DNA of 64,000 nucleotides from Planctomycetota bacterium (GCA_028281765.1 JANQJF010000039.1:62001-126000); one strand, 5' to 3'. Shown: positions 19,397-30,830, numbered from the stretch's first letter. Program-made: numbers and translations. The notes: generated from the letters alone by a model not told the origin.

Positions 19397-20986
19397 TCAA
19401 CTCCCCAACATCCCCCCAAAGTTGCAGTGCGCCATCATCATCACGAGCGTCACCGCCGCGATCAGAAGCACCAGCCCGTGGATCTGCAGCCCCCGTGTCC
19501 ACGTGCCGCGCCGGCCGTGCCGCAGGAGCGTGACGAGTGCTGCGGCGCATCCGGCCCACATCAATCCGTGCGTGATCCAGTACCACGTCTCGTCGATCGC
19601 CGCCGGCACTCCGTCCGAGTTGGCGAGGATCTTCTCGAGCTGCCACGCCAACACGAGCGCCGGCAGGCACAGCGCGACTGCGAAGATCGCGCCGCTGCCG
19701 CTCTCTGCGTTCGCGCGTCCGCGCATCCGGCGCCAGAGCGCGCGGCCAGCAGGCCACAGGCCCGTGAGCAGGATCACGAGCGGGATGCCGAGCGGTAGCA
19801 CCATCCCCGTCACGCGCTGACGGAACTTGCGCTTGTAGCTCGCGATCTCCGGCTCGTGCGCGCGGCCCGCGCCTTCGAGGTAGAGCAGCTGGTCGTAGCG
19901 CTCGAGCCGCAGGCGCGCGTCCTCGGACAGTGCGGCAAGTCCGTCTTCGCCGAGGAGCGCGCGCACCGCCGCCGTGTCGACCAGCGTGATCTCGCCAGCT
20001 CGCAGCGTGTCCGCCGGAGGAAACTCCGGGTCGTGGTTCGCCGAGACTCCGATGTGGCAGACGCTCACGCCGTCGGCCTGCGCGCGTTCGCGCACGTGCT
20101 GGCCGAGCGTCTCGATGCCGTTCGGACCCACGCCCCACAGCACGTGAGCGCCGCCCATCTTGAAGACCATCTGAGGCCATGCGCCGTCGACGCGGTTGCG
20201 CTCGAGATACTCGTCGAACAGGGCGGCCATGTGTTCTTCGCGTTCGGTCACCGAGACCTGCGGCGAGATCTCGCCGCGCTTCCCCGCGAAGTGGGCGAGG
20301 AAGATGCTCTGCGTCTTCGCGAGCTCGTCGAGGATCCCGGCCGCTTCGGGTGACTCGTCTCCAAACGCGTCTCGCAGCGCATCGATATCACGCGCGTGGT
20401 CCTGTCGGCTGTACCGCCCGAAGCGCAGCGCGGCTTTGAGGAACGCGCCCCGCGCGAGCCGAGCCGCGCGCGAATCCGGCGCGATCTCGACGAGGCGATC
20501 GAGCGGGTGGATCGCGTTCTGCATCTGGTCGAGGCCCCACACGAACTCGTCGTGCGGTCGCGTCGCGGCCTGCCGCAGCAAATCGAGGTCGCCGTTCGAA
20601 TCGAACGTGAACGAGTGTGGGAATCGCCGCACTGCCGCGATCGCATCCTCGCCGCGAGCCGAGCAACGTGCGGCGATCCAGGTGCCGTTCTCGAGCACGA
20701 GGTGCACGTCCTCCTGCGCCTGTGCCTGACGCAGCGCGACCTGCACGGTCTCGGCCACGCCGTCCACGTAGTGCTGTTCGCCGAACATCAGCACGCGGTG
20801 ATCGCGAACGATCGCCGCGAAGCGCTCGACCGCCGGGCCGACGAGCGTCGGCGCGCCGTCGGCGGTTCGTTCGAGCTTCATCCGCGTCGTGACGGAGGAC
20901 CAGTCGAGGTCCGGTGCTTGGGCCGTCGCGAGGCCGCCGACGGTCATGCATGCAATATGGACAAGGTGAGATGGCAATCGGATCAC
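19397..20986 (-). CDS. Exported ChaN/erythromycin-esterase-like domain with C-terminal membrane helices
   Basis: The 529-aa protein has a signal-like N-terminus. Its main domain (about residues 45-360) carries V-L-M-F-G-E-Q-H-Y, V-L-E-N-G, and a late K-M-G-G-A-H-V-L-W-G strand. These match the pattern of ChaN, TraB and erythromycin-esterase superfamily proteins, in which Glu and His of the G-E-x-H motif are functional. At least four hydrophobic helices follow between about residues 390 and 525, anchoring the domain in the membrane. The start may be ATG 20986 or the Met 13 codons later. Substrate unknown; haem binding (as in ChaN) is only a possibility. Confidence 0.65.
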   Translation of the reverse strand: MIRLPSHLVHIACMTVGGLATAQAPDLDWSSVTTRMKLERTADGAPTLVGPAVERFAAIVRDHRVLMFGEQHYVDGVAETVQVALRQAQAQEDVHLVLENGTWIAARCSARGEDAIAAVRRFPHSFTFDSNGDLDLLRQAATRPHDEFVWGLDQMQNAIHPLDRLVEIAPDSRAARLARGAFLKAALRFGRYSRQDHARDIDALRDAFGDESPEAAGILDELAKTQSIFLAHFAGKRGEISPQVSVTEREEHMAALFDEYLERNRVDGAWPQMVFKMGGAHVLWGVGPNGIETLGQHVRERAQADGVSVCHIGVSANHDPEFPPADTLRAGEITLVDTAAVRALLGEDGLAALSEDARLRLERYDQLLYLEGAGRAHEPEIASYKRKFRQRVTGMVLPLGIPLVILLTGLWPAGRALWRRMRGRANAESGSGAIFAVALCLPALVLAWQLEKILANSDGVPAAIDETWYWITHGLMWAGCAAALVTLLRHGRRGTWTRGLQIHGLVLLIAAVTLVMMMAHCNFGGMLGS

Positions 20987-21036
20987 GGTGCGATTGTGCC
21001 AGGTCGCCGCGTCGAGTCTCTCTAGAACGCGTCCCT

Positions 21037-21999
21037 TCAGTTGCCGATCAGGAGGTCCTGCGCGTTCAGCATGACGAGGGTTGCCGATCCGCCCGCGAGG
21101 TCGATTCGGAACCCCTGCGATGCATACTCTGCGCCGAGCAAGCCGGGTTGATTCGGCACCGGGAGCGTGTGGAGACCCATCACCCCCGGAAGGGCGACGG
21201 GAGGCGGGCTCAGAGCGACGAGGATTTCGCCACCGAGGAACGGGACCTGTGCGGAGCCGAGACTCACGAGGACCGTCGTCGACACGGTCTCGGATGTCGT
21301 GACGATCGTGGTGTTCCAGGCCGTGCCAATCGCGGGCGGGGTCTGGCAGTCGAATCCGATCGGGTTGATGCCGCTGCCGTTCCGGAACGTGCAGCTGCTC
21401 GAGACCGTGAAGTTCAGGGCGCCGACCGCTGCGGGATCCGAGTCGAGCTGGCCCGAAGTCGTCGCAAGCAGCGTCACGACCGGAGCCTCGAGCACGCCGA
21501 AGTCCGCAAGGTCGATGAGTGCGTAGTTGACGGCGGCCGTGCTGGCACCGAGTGAGACCGTCGTGCCCGACGACTGGAACGAGTAGGTCTGGGTCGTCGC
21601 GCCGATCTCGACCGCGATCGACTCCATGTTGCCGATGTCGAACACGACCAGGTCGTCACCCGATCCATCCCGGGGCACGAAGTCGAGGAAGGCGAGGGTC
21701 AACTGGCACTGGAGCTGCGACATGCCGACCCACTTCGTGAGGTCGGATCCGATGATCGTGCTCTCGAGGAGATCGAACTCCGCGGGGAGGTCGAATGGCG
21801 TGGCGACTATGCCCTGCTGACTCGGGTTCAGCTCCTCACGCCGAAAGGCCGCGGAGCTCGGAGACGGTGAGGCCGACACCAATTCGTCTGCGAACGACCG
21901 CAGATCCATGTTCAGTCCGCCGATCGTCGTGGACTGAGCCAGTCCCCAAGAGGCACTCGCGAGCGCGAGGAAGATCGAACAAGGGCGGATGGCGATCAT
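21037..21999 (-). CDS. Secreted beta-rich protein with the shared C-terminal module
   Basis: This 320-aa protein has a signal peptide ending S-W-G-L-A-Q. Residues about 60-205 look like one beta-sandwich domain. From about 210 the sequence follows the module seen in other secreted proteins here: N-G-S-G-I-N-P, P-P-A-I-G-T-A-W, a G-G-E-I-L-V strand, H-T-L-P-V-P-N-Q-P and a closing S-Q-G-F-R-I-D. It is probably an extracellular structural or binding protein. No enzymatic motif seen. Confidence 0.75.
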   Translation of the reverse strand: MIAIRPCSIFLALASASWGLAQSTTIGGLNMDLRSFADELVSASPSPSSAAFRREELNPSQQGIVATPFDLPAEFDLLESTIIGSDLTKWVGMSQLQCQLTLAFLDFVPRDGSGDDLVVFDIGNMESIAVEIGATTQTYSFQSSGTTVSLGASTAAVNYALIDLADFGVLEAPVVTLLATTSGQLDSDPAAVGALNFTVSSSCTFRNGSGINPIGFDCQTPPAIGTAWNTTIVTTSETVSTTVLVSLGSAQVPFLGGEILVALSPPPVALPGVMGLHTLPVPNQPGLLGAEYASQGFRIDLAGGSATLVMLNAQDLLIGN

Positions 22000-22038
22000 C
22001 CGCCCAGTCTAGCCGTCGGCCCGGGGCCCGCGGCGAAA

Positions 22039-23616
22039 CTACTGCGCCGTCTCGAACGAGCTGCTCTTCTTGCGGCGCAGCTTGTTCTTGACCGCGACGC
22101 CGATCTTGCGTCGCAGGTCGACGAGATACGTCTCGAGCTTCCGCGTCTCCTTGCCACGCAGCGCGTTCCACATGATGCGGAACGGCTTCGTCGGGTGGAA
22201 CGCGAACGAGTTCATGTAGAAGTTCGCGAGCAGCTTGTACTTCCACTTGGTCAGCCGCTTGGCCGTCATGTGGTCGCAGTAGTTGTTCTCGTCGAGCAGC
22301 TTCTCTTCGTTGGCGAAGATCGGCGTCATCAGGAAGTCGTCCTCGAGCGTGACGCGGCCGGCCTCCATGAGCTCGTTGTAGAGCTGGGTGTTCGGGATCG
22401 GGAAGAAGAAGCCGACGGCGATGTCGTCGATCCCGAGCCGGCCGAGCTTGCGGACGAGCTTCTTGGTGAGCTCGAGGTCTTCCTCGGTGTCGTGCGGGAA
22501 GCCGATGACGATGAAGGCCGTGACGTTGAGCTTGTTCTTCACCGACGCCTTGACCGCGTCGACGAGCGCATCGGTCTTCATGCGCTTCTTGATCAGCTTG
22601 CGGGTGCGCTCACTGCCGCTCTCGGGAGCGAGGGCGAGCGAGTTGCCGCCGGTTTCGTTGAGCAGGCCGGCTACCTCGTCGTCGATGACTTCGCAGCGCG
22701 TGCCGGACGGAAACTGCCAGGTCACGTCGAGCTTGCGATCGCGCAGCTCGTGGCAAAACTCGACGATCCAGTCCTTCTTGAGAATCGCGGTGAGGTCCTG
22801 GAAGGGGAAGTTGGTCGCGCCGTACTTCTCCTTGTACTCCTGCATCTCGTCGACGACGTCGCTCGCCGTGCGGGCGTACCAGCGAGTCGTCCACATGTTG
22901 GGCGAAGCGCAGTAGGTGCACTGGTAGGGGCAGCCGCGCGTCGCGAGGATCGGCATCGTCTTGCCCTGGTTGAGCCCGTTGATGAACTGGTGCTCGTTGT
23001 AGACGTCGATGTCGATCAGGTCCCACGCGGGCCACGCGATCTCGTCGATGTCCTTCTTGCGGGCGCGCGACTCCTTGCTCTGCGTCGGCGTGCCGTCCGC
23101 GTCGCGGTACCAGATGCCTTGGACCATCGACCAGTCGACCTTGTCCGCGCCGAGCTGGATGCCGTTGAAGACCTCGACGGCGCCTTCTTCGCCTTCGCCG
23201 CGGATGATGTAGTCGACGGGCGCCTGCTCCATCGACTCCTTCGGAAGTCCGGAGAAGTGCTCGCCGCCACACACGATCGGCTTGTCCGGATACCGCTCCT
23301 TCATCATCTGGATCATCTCGCGCACGAGCGGCCACGAGAACGTCCACATGTTGGTCACGCCGAAGGCGTCGGCCGTCGGATCGAGCCGATCGACGATCTG
23401 CTGCGCGGTGAGCCCGAGCGCGTAGAGCTGCTTCTTGGCGGTGCTCTGCGTGATCTGGTCCGGCGCCTCGGCGACGGCGTCGACGAGGCTGACCGTGTGG
23501 CCGGCGCGGCGCAGCGCGGCGGCGATGTAGGCCAGACCCAGCGGCAGGCTGGGTCGCAGCGCCGTCATCGCGTGGACGTTCAGGAAGAGCGGTGGGTGTA
23601 CGAGCTGGACCTTCAT
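22039..23616 (-). CDS. Radical SAM protein with B12-binding-like N-terminus (BchE-type)
   Basis: The 525-aa protein starts at ATG 23616; the frame continues to a GTG at 23646, but the family start M-K-V-Q-L-V-H-P-P fits 23616. Residues 1-160 form the Rossmann-like cobalamin-binding domain, with P-L-G-L-A-Y-I-A-A-A-L and V-C-G-G-E-H-F. The usual D-x-H-x-x-G signature is absent. Residues about 220-420 are the radical SAM domain with the cluster motif C229-x3-C233-x2-C236. The C-terminal ~100 residues are basic. Members modify lipids, pigments or peptides; no neighbour gives the substrate. Confidence 0.88.
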   Translation of the reverse strand: MKVQLVHPPLFLNVHAMTALRPSLPLGLAYIAAALRRAGHTVSLVDAVAEAPDQITQSTAKKQLYALGLTAQQIVDRLDPTADAFGVTNMWTFSWPLVREMIQMMKERYPDKPIVCGGEHFSGLPKESMEQAPVDYIIRGEGEEGAVEVFNGIQLGADKVDWSMVQGIWYRDADGTPTQSKESRARKKDIDEIAWPAWDLIDIDVYNEHQFINGLNQGKTMPILATRGCPYQCTYCASPNMWTTRWYARTASDVVDEMQEYKEKYGATNFPFQDLTAILKKDWIVEFCHELRDRKLDVTWQFPSGTRCEVIDDEVAGLLNETGGNSLALAPESGSERTRKLIKKRMKTDALVDAVKASVKNKLNVTAFIVIGFPHDTEEDLELTKKLVRKLGRLGIDDIAVGFFFPIPNTQLYNELMEAGRVTLEDDFLMTPIFANEEKLLDENNYCDHMTAKRLTKWKYKLLANFYMNSFAFHPTKPFRIMWNALRGKETRKLETYLVDLRRKIGVAVKNKLRRKKSSSFETAQ

Positions 23617-23860
23617 CGGGTGCGGAGCGCGGCTGGAGCTGGCCACTCAAGAATACTGTGTGCTGACCCTCGCGGTCTGCCAGCGGAGTGGGCGCCGCAT
23701 GCTATCTGTTCGGATCCGGGTCAACCAGGCCACCACGGGGTTCCGGATCCCGCCTCGCCACGGGGTCGTCCGGGCCGCGATGCGCGAGACCGTATCGGGC
23801 GGCGAGAATCTGTTTCGAGACTGCCCACGTGGGCCTTCGGGGTGTGGGGAATCGCGACAT

Positions 23861-23898
23861 GAGCCTCCCCGACCGTCGTGAGGCTCGGCGCGCTTTTT
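23861..23898 (+). terminator. Hairpin plus T-run upstream of the flagellin promoter
   Basis: GAGCCTC (23861-23867) pairs with GAGGCTC (23880-23886) around a 12-nt loop. Five T follow at 23894-23898 after a short GC stretch. On the plus strand this resembles a weak factor-independent terminator that would insulate the flagellin promoter from read-through. The rest of the 397-bp gap 23617-24013 holds no convincing gene. Confidence 0.35.
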
Positions 23899-23911
23899 CT
23901 CTCGTGCGCGC

Positions 23912-23938
23912 TCAAGCCCGGTGCCACCGAGCCGACCA
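23912..23938 (+). promoter_or_regulatory. Candidate sigma-28 (FliA) promoter of flagellin
   Basis: TCAAGCCC, then 11 nt, then GCCGACCA matches the sigma-28 consensus TAAAGTTT-N11-GCCGATAA at 4 of the first 5 bases of the -35 element and 6 of 8 in the -10, with exact spacing. The start would fall near 23945, about 70 nt before the flagellin ATG. Confidence 0.45.
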
Positions 23939-24013
23939 TTCCATTGCTGGCGCTGCAACGCGCTGGCGCCGCCGAGTTCGAAGTCCGGCGGTTCACAAGG
24001 CAAAGGAGCAACG

Positions 24014-24841
24014 ATGGGACTTAGGGTCAATACCAACATTGCGTCGATCAACGCGCAGCGCAATGTCGCGAGAGTCACGGAGCGACTCTCGGGGAACTAC
24101 CAGCGCTTGGCGACCGGCCTGCGGATCTCTTCCGCGGCCGACGACGCCGCGGGCCTCGCGATTTCGGAGCGTCTGCGTTCGCAGATTCGCTCGCTCGGTC
24201 AGGCCTCACGAAACGCGAACGACAGCATCTCCCTGGTGCAGGTCGGTGAAGGTGCGCTGAACGAAGTCAGCAACATCCTGATTCGCTTGCGTGAACTCGC
24301 GATCCAGTCGGCGAACGGTTCGACGTCGGCCGCCGACAAGGACACGATCGACGAGGAGTTCTCGAGTCTCGTCAACGAAATCGACCGCATCGCGCAGTCG
24401 ACGAACTTCAACGGCATCGCGCTGCTCGACGGCAGTGCGAGCACCGTGTCGTTCCAGGTCGGCATCCAGACCACGACCAACGTCGATCGCCTGAACGTCA
24501 CGCTCACGCCGGCGCTCGCCACGACGCTCGGCCTGAACACGCTCGACGTCGGAAGCAGTGGTAACACGAGTCTCGCGATCTCGCAGATCGACTCGGCGAT
24601 CAACCAAGTCTCGTCGCTCCGCGGCCGCTTCGGCGCGCTGCAGAACCGACTGCAGTCGACCATCGCGAACATCGCGGTCGCGAGTGAGTCGCTCGCTGCT
24701 GCGGAGAGCCGGATTCGCGACGTCGACGTCGCGTTCGAGACGGCAGAGCTCACCAGGAATTCGATTCTGCAGCAGGCCGCAATCTCGGTGTTGGGTCAGG
24801 CAAACACCCAACCGCAGGGAGCACTTTCGCTGCTGCAGTAA
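24014..24841 (+). CDS. fliC: Flagellin
   Basis: This 275-aa protein has the conserved N-terminal D0/D1 helices (M-G-L-R-V-N-T-N-I, L-S-S-G-like L-A-T-G-L-R-I-S-S-A-A-D-D-A-A-G-L-A-I) and the C-terminal D1/D0 (S-R-I-R-D-V-D-V-A-F-E-T-A, A-I-S-V-L-G-Q-A-N). The variable centre is short, so this is a minimal flagellin. It is exported unfolded through the flagellar channel and polymerises into the filament. ATG 24014 has AAAGGAG about 7 nt upstream. It stands alone about 15 kb from the basal-body operon and is preceded by a sigma-28-like promoter. Confidence 0.97.
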   Translation: MGLRVNTNIASINAQRNVARVTERLSGNYQRLATGLRISSAADDAAGLAISERLRSQIRSLGQASRNANDSISLVQVGEGALNEVSNILIRLRELAIQSANGSTSAADKDTIDEEFSSLVNEIDRIAQSTNFNGIALLDGSASTVSFQVGIQTTTNVDRLNVTLTPALATTLGLNTLDVGSSGNTSLAISQIDSAINQVSSLRGRFGALQNRLQSTIANIAVASESLAAAESRIRDVDVAFETAELTRNSILQQAAISVLGQANTQPQGALSLLQ

Positions 24842-24847
24842 ACGATC

Positions 24848-24881
24848 GGCCTTGGGTCGGAGGTATGACCCGCCGAAGGCC
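24848..24881 (+). terminator. Stem-loop after flagellin
   Basis: GGCCTT-GGGTC (24848-24858) pairs with GACCC (24867-24871) and AAGGCC (24876-24881), with an internal bulge. It lies 7 nt after the flagellin stop. No T-run follows, so it may stabilise or end the transcript with Rho or another factor. Confidence 0.45.
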
Positions 24882-24970
24882 CTGGGCAGTCAGAAGATCG
24901 GGATCGGCCTCGAGCGTGAGCTCGGGGCTGGTTTCGTTAAGTGGGAAGGTGAATCGCGTACACCCGACGT

Positions 24971-25129
24971 GGCGTTTTCGGGCCCGGACCCGGGCCCGTT
25001 CACGTACAGCGGGCGGGACACGTGGAACGGGACACGGTTCCACTGTGCGCGACGAGAAACTCCGTGGAGGTGAAACGTGTCCCGAGTCCCGACCCGCTCA
25101 ACGTGAACGGGTCCGGGCCCGAAAACGCC
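24971..25129. repeat. GC-rich inverted-repeat element, copy 1
   Basis: In the 326-bp gap between flagellin and lptB, the left arm at 24971-25005 is the reverse complement of 25101-25129, apart from one extra GGGCCC. The ~95-bp interior contains a second hairpin (GTGGAAC 25022-25028 with GTTCCAC 25037-25043). The arm core (GTTTTCGGGCCCGGACCCG and CCGTTCACGT) also occurs in the element at 39683-39820. No gene is seen in this gap. Confidence 0.8.
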
Positions 25130-25167
25130 ACGGTCCACCCCTCCCGTCCAGCACTCCCTCTCGCGCC

Positions 25168-25932
<765 letters not shown>

Positions 25933-25934
25933 CG

Positions 25935-27557
25935 TCAGCGGATTAGGCCGAAGCGGAACGGCGAGAAGACCGGCCAGAAGTTGATCAGCGGTCGACCGAT
26001 GATGTGCTCGCGCGGCACGAACTGGACCAGCGCGGTCTCGGGGTGCCAGGGATTGCCCTCGGCGTCCTGGAACCACGCGCCGCCGACGCCCCACATCGTG
26101 GCTTCGGCGCCGTCCGTGTTGACCTGCCCGTCGAGCGTGTGCACTTCGCCCGCGTCGTCGGTGAACACGACCTTGCCCTTCGTGCGCACGATTACCGGGT
26201 TCTCGTCCGGGTCGGGTGGGTTCGCGAGCGGCATCGCGCGCATGTTGCCGCGGAGGCGCTTCGCGTTCGGGTGGGTCTTGGGGTCCACGACGCGGTTGTC
26301 CTCGACGCCGATCGTGATGCTCGTCCAGTCGCGCGAGTCGACCGACTGCAGCGTGTTGTCCCCGAGCGCCATGTAGTGCCCTTCCGGGACTTCGATGATC
26401 CGATCCGGCGCCGAGATCGGCCAGATGTCCGAGTTCGCGCCTTCGCGGGTCGACGACACGTAGTGCAGGTCGCGCTCGACCACGATGTCGGAGACGGTGA
26501 GCTCGCCGCCGCCGATGCACTCGATGATCGGCTTCACGAGTCGCGGCCGGCTGAGGATTTTGTGCGCGTCGCAGTCGATCCTCGCGACCTCGTCGCCGTC
26601 GATCTCCATCGTCAACATGTCGTCGACGTGCGTCAGGCGGAACCGATGGGTCGCACCGGCGCCGAGCGAGACCTCGACCGGCTCCGCGCTTTCACGCGTC
26701 TCTCGATCGCCGCGAACCGACAGCGTGCCCTTGCCGTCCTTCCAGCCGAAGCCGAAGTAGATCGCCTTCGCGCCTTCCGGGGCGTCCGCTTCGAGCTCGA
26801 CGCGGAGCTCGGTGTTCAGCTCGGACGGCGCTTCTGTCGACGCGAAGTCGAACGCCAGGCGCACGTCCTGTACCTGCTGGCGGATGTGGTTGGCCTGTTC
26901 CTTCTCGCGCATCTTGCGCGCGATCGACGTCGGGTAGCCGTCCCACACTTCGTTCGTCAGTCCGTCGGCTCCCGGCGGCTTGTAACGCAGCGACGTGCGC
27001 GCATTCTTGCCGCGCGGTTTGAAGCGCAGGACGCTTTCGTCCTCGGTCCACTCGCCGCCACCGCGGCCGGTGAAGTGCTGGCCGAGGATCTTCTTGCCGC
27101 CGAGCACCGACATGCGCGCCGGGAACACTTCTTTCCAGATGTGCGGCTGGAGACGGTCCGGCTTGCGCAGCGTCTCGAGGTGTTCGGGCTTGCTGCCGTC
27201 CTCGCCGTCACGCACGCGGTAGACGTTGCCACCGGCGAAGCGGAGGCGGTCGCCGGGCATGCCGACCATGCGCTTGACGTAGTTCTGCACCTCGCGGATC
27301 GGGTACTTGAACACCGCGATGTCCCAGCGCTCGGGTTCGAACACCGCGTATCGCAGCTTGTCGACGATCAGGCGGTCGTACACGCCGGCGCTCGACGAAC
27401 CCATCATCGTCGGTTGCATCGACGACGTCGGGATCTGGTAGGCCTCGATCGCGAAGTACTTATAGAAGATCGCCATCAGCAGCGCGATGCCGAGACCTTC
27501 GATCAGGTCTCGGACGGGGCGCTTCGGGCGATCCGCTTTGTCCGGCGCGTCACTCAT
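25935..27557 (-). CDS. lepB: Signal peptidase I with large insertion
   Basis: The 540-aa protein is about twice the usual length. A membrane helix lies at residues 20-37, then the catalytic Ser46 in P-T-S-S-M-Q-P-T-M and the general-base Lys95 in Y-V-K-R-M-V-G-M-P-G-D. The C-terminal box G-D-N-x-x-x-S-x-D-S-R appears only at about residue 400. Between about 110 and 385 is an insertion whose latter part looks like a concanavalin/LamG-type beta-sandwich. The enzyme cleaves signal peptides of exported proteins on the outer face of the inner membrane. It is followed by lptB after 2 nt. Confidence 0.93.
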   Translation of the reverse strand: MSDAPDKADRPKRPVRDLIEGLGIALLMAIFYKYFAIEAYQIPTSSMQPTMMGSSSAGVYDRLIVDKLRYAVFEPERWDIAVFKYPIREVQNYVKRMVGMPGDRLRFAGGNVYRVRDGEDGSKPEHLETLRKPDRLQPHIWKEVFPARMSVLGGKKILGQHFTGRGGGEWTEDESVLRFKPRGKNARTSLRYKPPGADGLTNEVWDGYPTSIARKMREKEQANHIRQQVQDVRLAFDFASTEAPSELNTELRVELEADAPEGAKAIYFGFGWKDGKGTLSVRGDRETRESAEPVEVSLGAGATHRFRLTHVDDMLTMEIDGDEVARIDCDAHKILSRPRLVKPIIECIGGGELTVSDIVVERDLHYVSSTREGANSDIWPISAPDRIIEVPEGHYMALGDNTLQSVDSRDWTSITIGVEDNRVVDPKTHPNAKRLRGNMRAMPLANPPDPDENPVIVRTKGKVVFTDDAGEVHTLDGQVNTDGAEATMWGVGGAWFQDAEGNPWHPETALVQFVPREHIIGRPLINFWPVFSPFRFGLIR

Positions 27558-27629
27558 TGTCGCCGGGAATCGTCGTCGGTCCGGCGCTCTGGCGGGAGGG
27601 TCGAATCGAGTTTTTCGTAGCCGGCGCGC

Positions 27630-29434
<1,805 letters not shown>

Positions 29435-29438
<4 letters not shown>

Positions 29439-30046
29439 GGCGTTTGGGTGCTCAAATACTCGACCAGGCGACGTAGCGCCCGACCACGGTGACTGATTTC
29501 GTCTTTCTGGTCGGGGCGCAGCTGGGCGAACGACGGGTGCGGGGTCTCGGCGGCGAATTCGTCCGGCAGGAAGACGGGATCGTAGCCGAACCCCTCCTCA
29601 CCGCGCGGTTCCGTCGCGATCGTCCCGTGGCAGTGTTCTTCGAACGTGGCGATCACGCCATCGGGGCCCGCGAGGCAGATGTGGCACGTGAAGTGTGCGG
29701 TTCGCGGCGCGTCCGGGCGCTCCGCGAGTTCGGCGAGGAGCTTGTCGATGCGGTCCCGGTCGGTCTTGCCGGGGCCGGCGTAGCGGGCGGAGAAGATCCC
29801 CGGAGCCCCGTCGAGCGCGTCGACGCAGATCCCGGAGTCGTCGCCGATCGTGGGTTTCCCCGTGATCTTCGCGAGAGTCGTCGCCTTGATCGCGGCGTTG
29901 GCGGCGAAGCTGTCGCCGTCCTCGACGATGTCGATCGGCTCGTCCAGGTCGCGGATCGTCAGAATCCGGTAGCGGTCCGCCGCGAGCACTCGCTCGAGCT
30001 CGACGCGCTTCTTCGGGTTCGCCGTCGCGATCCAGAGGTCGGTCAT
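29435..30046 (-). CDS. rdgB: dITP/XTP pyrophosphatase (RdgB/HAM1)
   Basis: The 203-aa protein matches HAM1-type nucleotide pyrophosphatases. It starts W-I-A-T-A-N-P-K-K, has the D-D-S-G-I-C-V-D-A-L active site with G-A-P-G-I-F-S-A-R-Y, and later G-F-G-Y-D-P-V-F and S-H-R-G-R-A. It hydrolyses inosine and xanthosine triphosphates to keep them out of nucleic acids. ATG 30046 is used because it overlaps the rph stop by 4 nt; the frame upstream is rph shadow. Confidence 0.96.
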
Positions 30047-30756
30047 TCGCCGAAACCGAGCGCGTCCTGCTGGAGCTGGTGGATGTGGGCGCACGACTTC
30101 GTCGCGAGCGCCAGCATCTCTTGGAACTGGTCGTTCGAGAATGGCGAGCGCTCGGCGGTGCCCTGGACCTCGACGAGGCGGCCGTCGGAGACGCACGCGA
30201 CGTTCATGTCGACCGCTGCGGCGTGGTCTTCCTGGTAGTCGAGATCGACCATCACCTCGTTCTTGACGACGCCGACGGAGATCGCGCTGACGAGGTGGCG
30301 CAGCGGCCAGTCGTCGAGATCCATCGTCGACAGCGCGTCGTGCAGCGCCACGCACGCGCCGTTGATCGCCGCCGTGCGCGTGCCGCCATCGGCCGAGATG
30401 ACGTCGCAGTCGGCCCAGAGCGTGACTTCGGGCAGCTTACGCGTGTCCACGATGCCGCGCAGGCAGCGGCCGATGAGCCGCTGGATTTCCTGCGAACGCC
30501 CGTCGACTCGGCCGGTGCGGCCGTCGCGTGGTTTCCGCGAATTGGTCGAACCCGGTAGCATGCCGTATTCGGCGGTCACCCAGCCCTCGTTCGATCCCTT
30601 GAGCCACGGCGGGACGTTCTCTTGGATCGTCACAGTGCACAGCACCCGCGTAAGTCCGCACTCGACGAGGACCGAGCCGGCGGGGTGCGACGTGAAGTTC
30701 CGCGTGAACTTGAGATCGCGAATCTGATCGTGGGTGCGGTTGCCGGATCTGGCCAA
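30043..30756 (-). CDS. rph: Ribonuclease PH
   Basis: This 237-aa protein is full length for RNase PH, which trims the 3' ends of tRNA precursors using phosphate. It shows the G-S-V-L-V-x-x-G-x-T-x-V-x-C-T-V core, the R-D-G-R-T-G-R-V-D-G-R-S-Q-E-I-Q-R-L-I-G-R segment and D-C-D-V-I-x-A-D-G-G-T-R-T. The start is TTG at 30756, supported by GAGAGGA 5 nt upstream. It heads the rph-rdgB-lepA-lepB-lptB block. Confidence 0.96.
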   Translation of the reverse strand: MARSGNRTHDQIRDLKFTRNFTSHPAGSVLVECGLTRVLCTVTIQENVPPWLKGSNEGWVTAEYGMLPGSTNSRKPRDGRTGRVDGRSQEIQRLIGRCLRGIVDTRKLPEVTLWADCDVISADGGTRTAAINGACVALHDALSTMDLDDWPLRHLVSAISVGVVKNEVMVDLDYQEDHAAAVDMNVACVSDGRLVEVQGTAERSPFSNDQFQEMLALATKSCAHIHQLQQDALGFGE

Positions 30757-30830
30757 GGCGTCCTCTCGGGCGTGGATAAGCGGCCGCGCAGAATAGGACC
30801 AAGCGACGGGTGGTCAAACGATCCACGAGG

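Noticed and set aside
22195..23862. 555-aa plus-strand open frame
   Set aside because: Antisense to the radical SAM gene; composition is Val/Arg/Asp-rich and lacks any motif.
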